Source of the DNA: Nocardia sp. | GTDB taxonomy: Bacteria; Actinomycetota; Actinomycetes; Mycobacteriales; Mycobacteriaceae | Length of the DNA: 7,313 nt | NCBI GenBank assembly: GCA_013361595.1 | Contig: JABFXT010000333.1 | Coordinates: 1 to 7,313, forward strand | Direction: 5' to 3' | Shown: piece after piece, positions 5,814 to 7,313 of the stretch | How the letters are laid out: every line of letters starts with the position of its first letter | Numbering within the stretch: position 1 is the stretch's first letter | Notes under the pieces: model-generated | Seen by the model: the letters and a program-made list of their open reading frames with translations, nothing else | Told to the model about the DNA's origin: nothing | The model's database searches: none | Made by a program: the position numbers and the translations under genes

Positions 5814-7253
5814 ATGGCATTGACCCATCCGTCCCAGCCCGGCGGCCCCGACCGGGACGAGATCTCGGTGAATCCGGTGTTCACCCGGGAACCGGTCGAG
5901 GTGCCCCGTAACCGGTTGCCCGCCCGGGAACTCGACAGTGATACCGCCTATCAGATCGTGCACGACGAACTCCTGCTCGACGGCAATGCCCGGCTCAATC
6001 TCGCCACCTTCGTCACCACCTGGATGGAGCCGGCGGCGCGGATCCTGATGAGCGAGTGTTTCGACAAGAACATGATCGACAAGGACGAATATCCGCGCAC
6101 TGCCGAACTGGAGCAGCGGTGTGTGCGCATTCTGGCGGATCTGTGGCACGCGGCCGACCCCGACCATGCCGTCGGTTGCTCGACCACCGGGTCCAGCGAG
6201 GCGTGCATGCTGGCCGGGCTGGCGATGAAACGCCGGTGGCAGGTGCGGCGGCGGGCGGCGGGACAGTCGGCCGAGCGGCCCAATCTGGTGATGGGGATCA
6301 ATGTCCAGGTGTGCTGGGAGAAGTTCGCCGAGTACTGGGACGTCGAACCGCGGGTCGTCCCGATGTCGGGGGACCGGTTCCATCTCACGGCCGACGAGGC
6401 GGCGGCCCGCTGCGACGAGAACACGATCGGTGTGGTGGCGATCCTCGGTTCCACCTTCGACGGCAGCTACGAACCGGTCGCCGAGATATGCGCAGCGCTG
6501 GACCGGGTGCAGGCCGAGCACGGCTGGGATATCCCCGTGCACGTGGACGGCGCGTCGGGCGCCATGATCGCGCCGTTCTGCGATCCCGACCTGGAATGGG
6601 ATTTCCGGCAGGACCGGGTCGCCTCGATCAACACCTCGGGCCACAAATACGGGCTGATCTATCCGGGAGTGGGGTGGGTGTTGTGGCGCGATGCCGACGC
6701 ACTGCCCGACGACCTGGTGTTCCGGGTGAATTATCTCGGCGGCGAGATGCCGACCTTCGCGCTCAACTTCTCCCGGCCCGGCGCGCAGGTGGTGGCGCAG
6801 TACTACATGTTTCTGCGGCTCGGCCACCGCGGGTACGCGCGGGTGCAGGGTTACTGCCGGGAGGTCGCGTCGGCGCTGGCCGACCGGATCGCGAGTATGG
6901 GTCCGTTCCGGCTGATCACCGACGGCCGGCAGTTGCCGGTGTTCGCGTTCACCCTCGCCGAGGGCGAGACCGGGTATTCGGTCTTCGATGTCTCGGCGGC
7001 GCTACGGGAACAGGGCTGGCTGGTGCCCGCCTACACTTTCCCGGCCGACCGGGAGGATCTGGCCGTGCTGCGCGTGGTGGTGCGCAACGGTTTCAGTCAC
7101 GATCTGGCCGATCTGCTGATCGAGGCATTGGAGCGGGCGCTGCCGAGGTTGCGGGCTCAGCAGGCGCCGCAGCGGGGCGCCGAGGCCGCGTCGTTCTCGC
7201 ACGGCGCCGATTTCCGGCCGCACCATTCGGGTGTGCGGCGCGCGAAGTCCTGA
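5814..7253 (+). CDS. gadB: glutamate decarboxylase (PLP-dependent)
   Basis: Converts L-glutamate plus a proton to GABA and CO2, in acid resistance and GABA metabolism; cytoplasmic. The 479-residue protein belongs to group II PLP decarboxylases. Visible marks: LDGNARLNLATF at 55-66 (Thr65), FDKNMIDKDEYP at 83-94 (Asp89), phosphate-binding TGSSEACML at 125-133, HVDGASG at 243-249 with Asp245 facing the pyridine nitrogen, INTSGHKYG at 272-280 with Schiff-base Lys278, and VNYLGGEMPTFALNFSRPG at 305-323. These correspond to Thr62, Asp86, Asp243 and Lys276 of E. coli GadB as I recall it. The C-terminus has SFSHG at 460-464, lining up with the Ser-Phe-Lys-His-Thr end of E. coli GadB, whose His465 closes the active site at neutral pH, but 16 residues follow. 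No gadC-type antiporter is in the window. Divergent from the VOC-MFS unit. Identification is firm; the symbol gadB rather than gadA is conventional. Confidence 0.97.
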   Translation: MALTHPSQPGGPDRDEISVNPVFTREPVEVPRNRLPARELDSDTAYQIVHDELLLDGNARLNLATFVTTWMEPAARILMSECFDKNMIDKDEYPRTAELEQRCVRILADLWHAADPDHAVGCSTTGSSEACMLAGLAMKRRWQVRRRAAGQSAERPNLVMGINVQVCWEKFAEYWDVEPRVVPMSGDRFHLTADEAAARCDENTIGVVAILGSTFDGSYEPVAEICAALDRVQAEHGWDIPVHVDGASGAMIAPFCDPDLEWDFRQDRVASINTSGHKYGLIYPGVGWVLWRDADALPDDLVFRVNYLGGEMPTFALNFSRPGAQVVAQYYMFLRLGHRGYARVQGYCREVASALADRIASMGPFRLITDGRQLPVFAFTLAEGETGYSVFDVSAALREQGWLVPAYTFPADREDLAVLRVVVRNGFSHDLADLLIEALERALPRLRAQQAPQRGAEAASFSHGADFRPHHSGVRRAKS

Positions 7254-7285
7254 CGGCGCCACGAGCCCTGACGGCGATACGAGCC
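7250..7285 (+). repeat. 18-bp tandem direct repeat over the gad stop codon
   Basis: Two adjacent 18-bp units, CTGACGGCGCCACGAGCC (7250-7267) and CTGACGGCGATACGAGCC (7268-7285), differ at two positions. The first contains the gad TGA. A degenerate third unit begins at 7286 with GTGAC. As a result TGA occurs three times in the same frame at 7251, 7269 and 7287. The last 28 bases to the window edge show nothing else. Confidence 0.7.
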
Positions 7286-7313
7286 GTGACAGAGCTGAAC
7301 CGGCCGTCGAGTC

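Noticed and set aside
5019..6827. Upstream part of a long minus-strand open frame (3372-6827) that would extend the MFS protein by about 600 residues
   Set aside because: It runs antisense through gad and out of frame through the VOC gene. Its translation is Arg/His/Gly/Pro-rich with no family character, and MFS homology begins exactly at the ATG at 5018.
1..7313. CRISPR array, insertion sequence, tRNA or attachment site
   Set aside because: No spaced repeats, transposase-like protein, cloverleaf or target-site duplication was found on reading both strands.

Overview
The window is high-GC, gene-dense DNA whose six proteins all look actinobacterial. The strongest clue is a methionine sulfoxide reductase A that closely resembles, from memory, the Mycobacterium tuberculosis enzyme, including the Cys13/Cys154 pair. 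GTG starts are frequent, reading frames have very high GC at third positions, and long antisense open frames are common. A member of the Mycobacteriales, most likely Nocardia or a relative, fits best. This assignment is inference from protein style; there is no rRNA or other marker here.

Layout, left to right. (1) 79-1478, plus strand: a SAM-dependent methyltransferase and msrA, joined by a 4-base GTGA stop/start overlap, so almost certainly one transcript. (2) 1484-1582: three GC-rich hairpins in a row, probably ending that transcript. (3) 1617-3224, plus strand: one polypeptide carrying a PAP2 lipid phosphatase domain followed by a diacylglycerol-kinase-like domain. Its start is uncertain (SD-led GTG at 1617, or a possible leaderless GTG at 1662). 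(4) 3225-3371: a short convergent gap with only weak fold-back structure. (5) 5467 down to 3372, minus strand: a two-gene unit, a PhnB-like VOC-fold protein then a 14-helix DHA2-type MFS drug exporter, 23 bases apart. (6) 5468-5813: a 346-base divergent intergenic region with dyad elements and a possible promoter. (7) 5814-7253, plus strand: a PLP-dependent glutamate decarboxylase. It keeps the Ser-Phe-x-His C-terminal element that acts as a pH lock in E. coli GadB, but followed by a further 16 residues. An 18-bp tandem repeat straddles its stop codon.

How the genes fit together: methyltransferase plus MsrA suggests a small stress or repair operon. The VOC/MFS pair suggests handling and export of a small toxic molecule, and it may share control with gad across the divergent region. 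The PAP2-kinase fusion can be read as a membrane-lipid remodelling enzyme. There is no tRNA, rRNA, CRISPR array, insertion sequence or phage gene. I do not see a clearly new multi-gene system: this is mostly ordinary chromosomal content with a few details worth checking.
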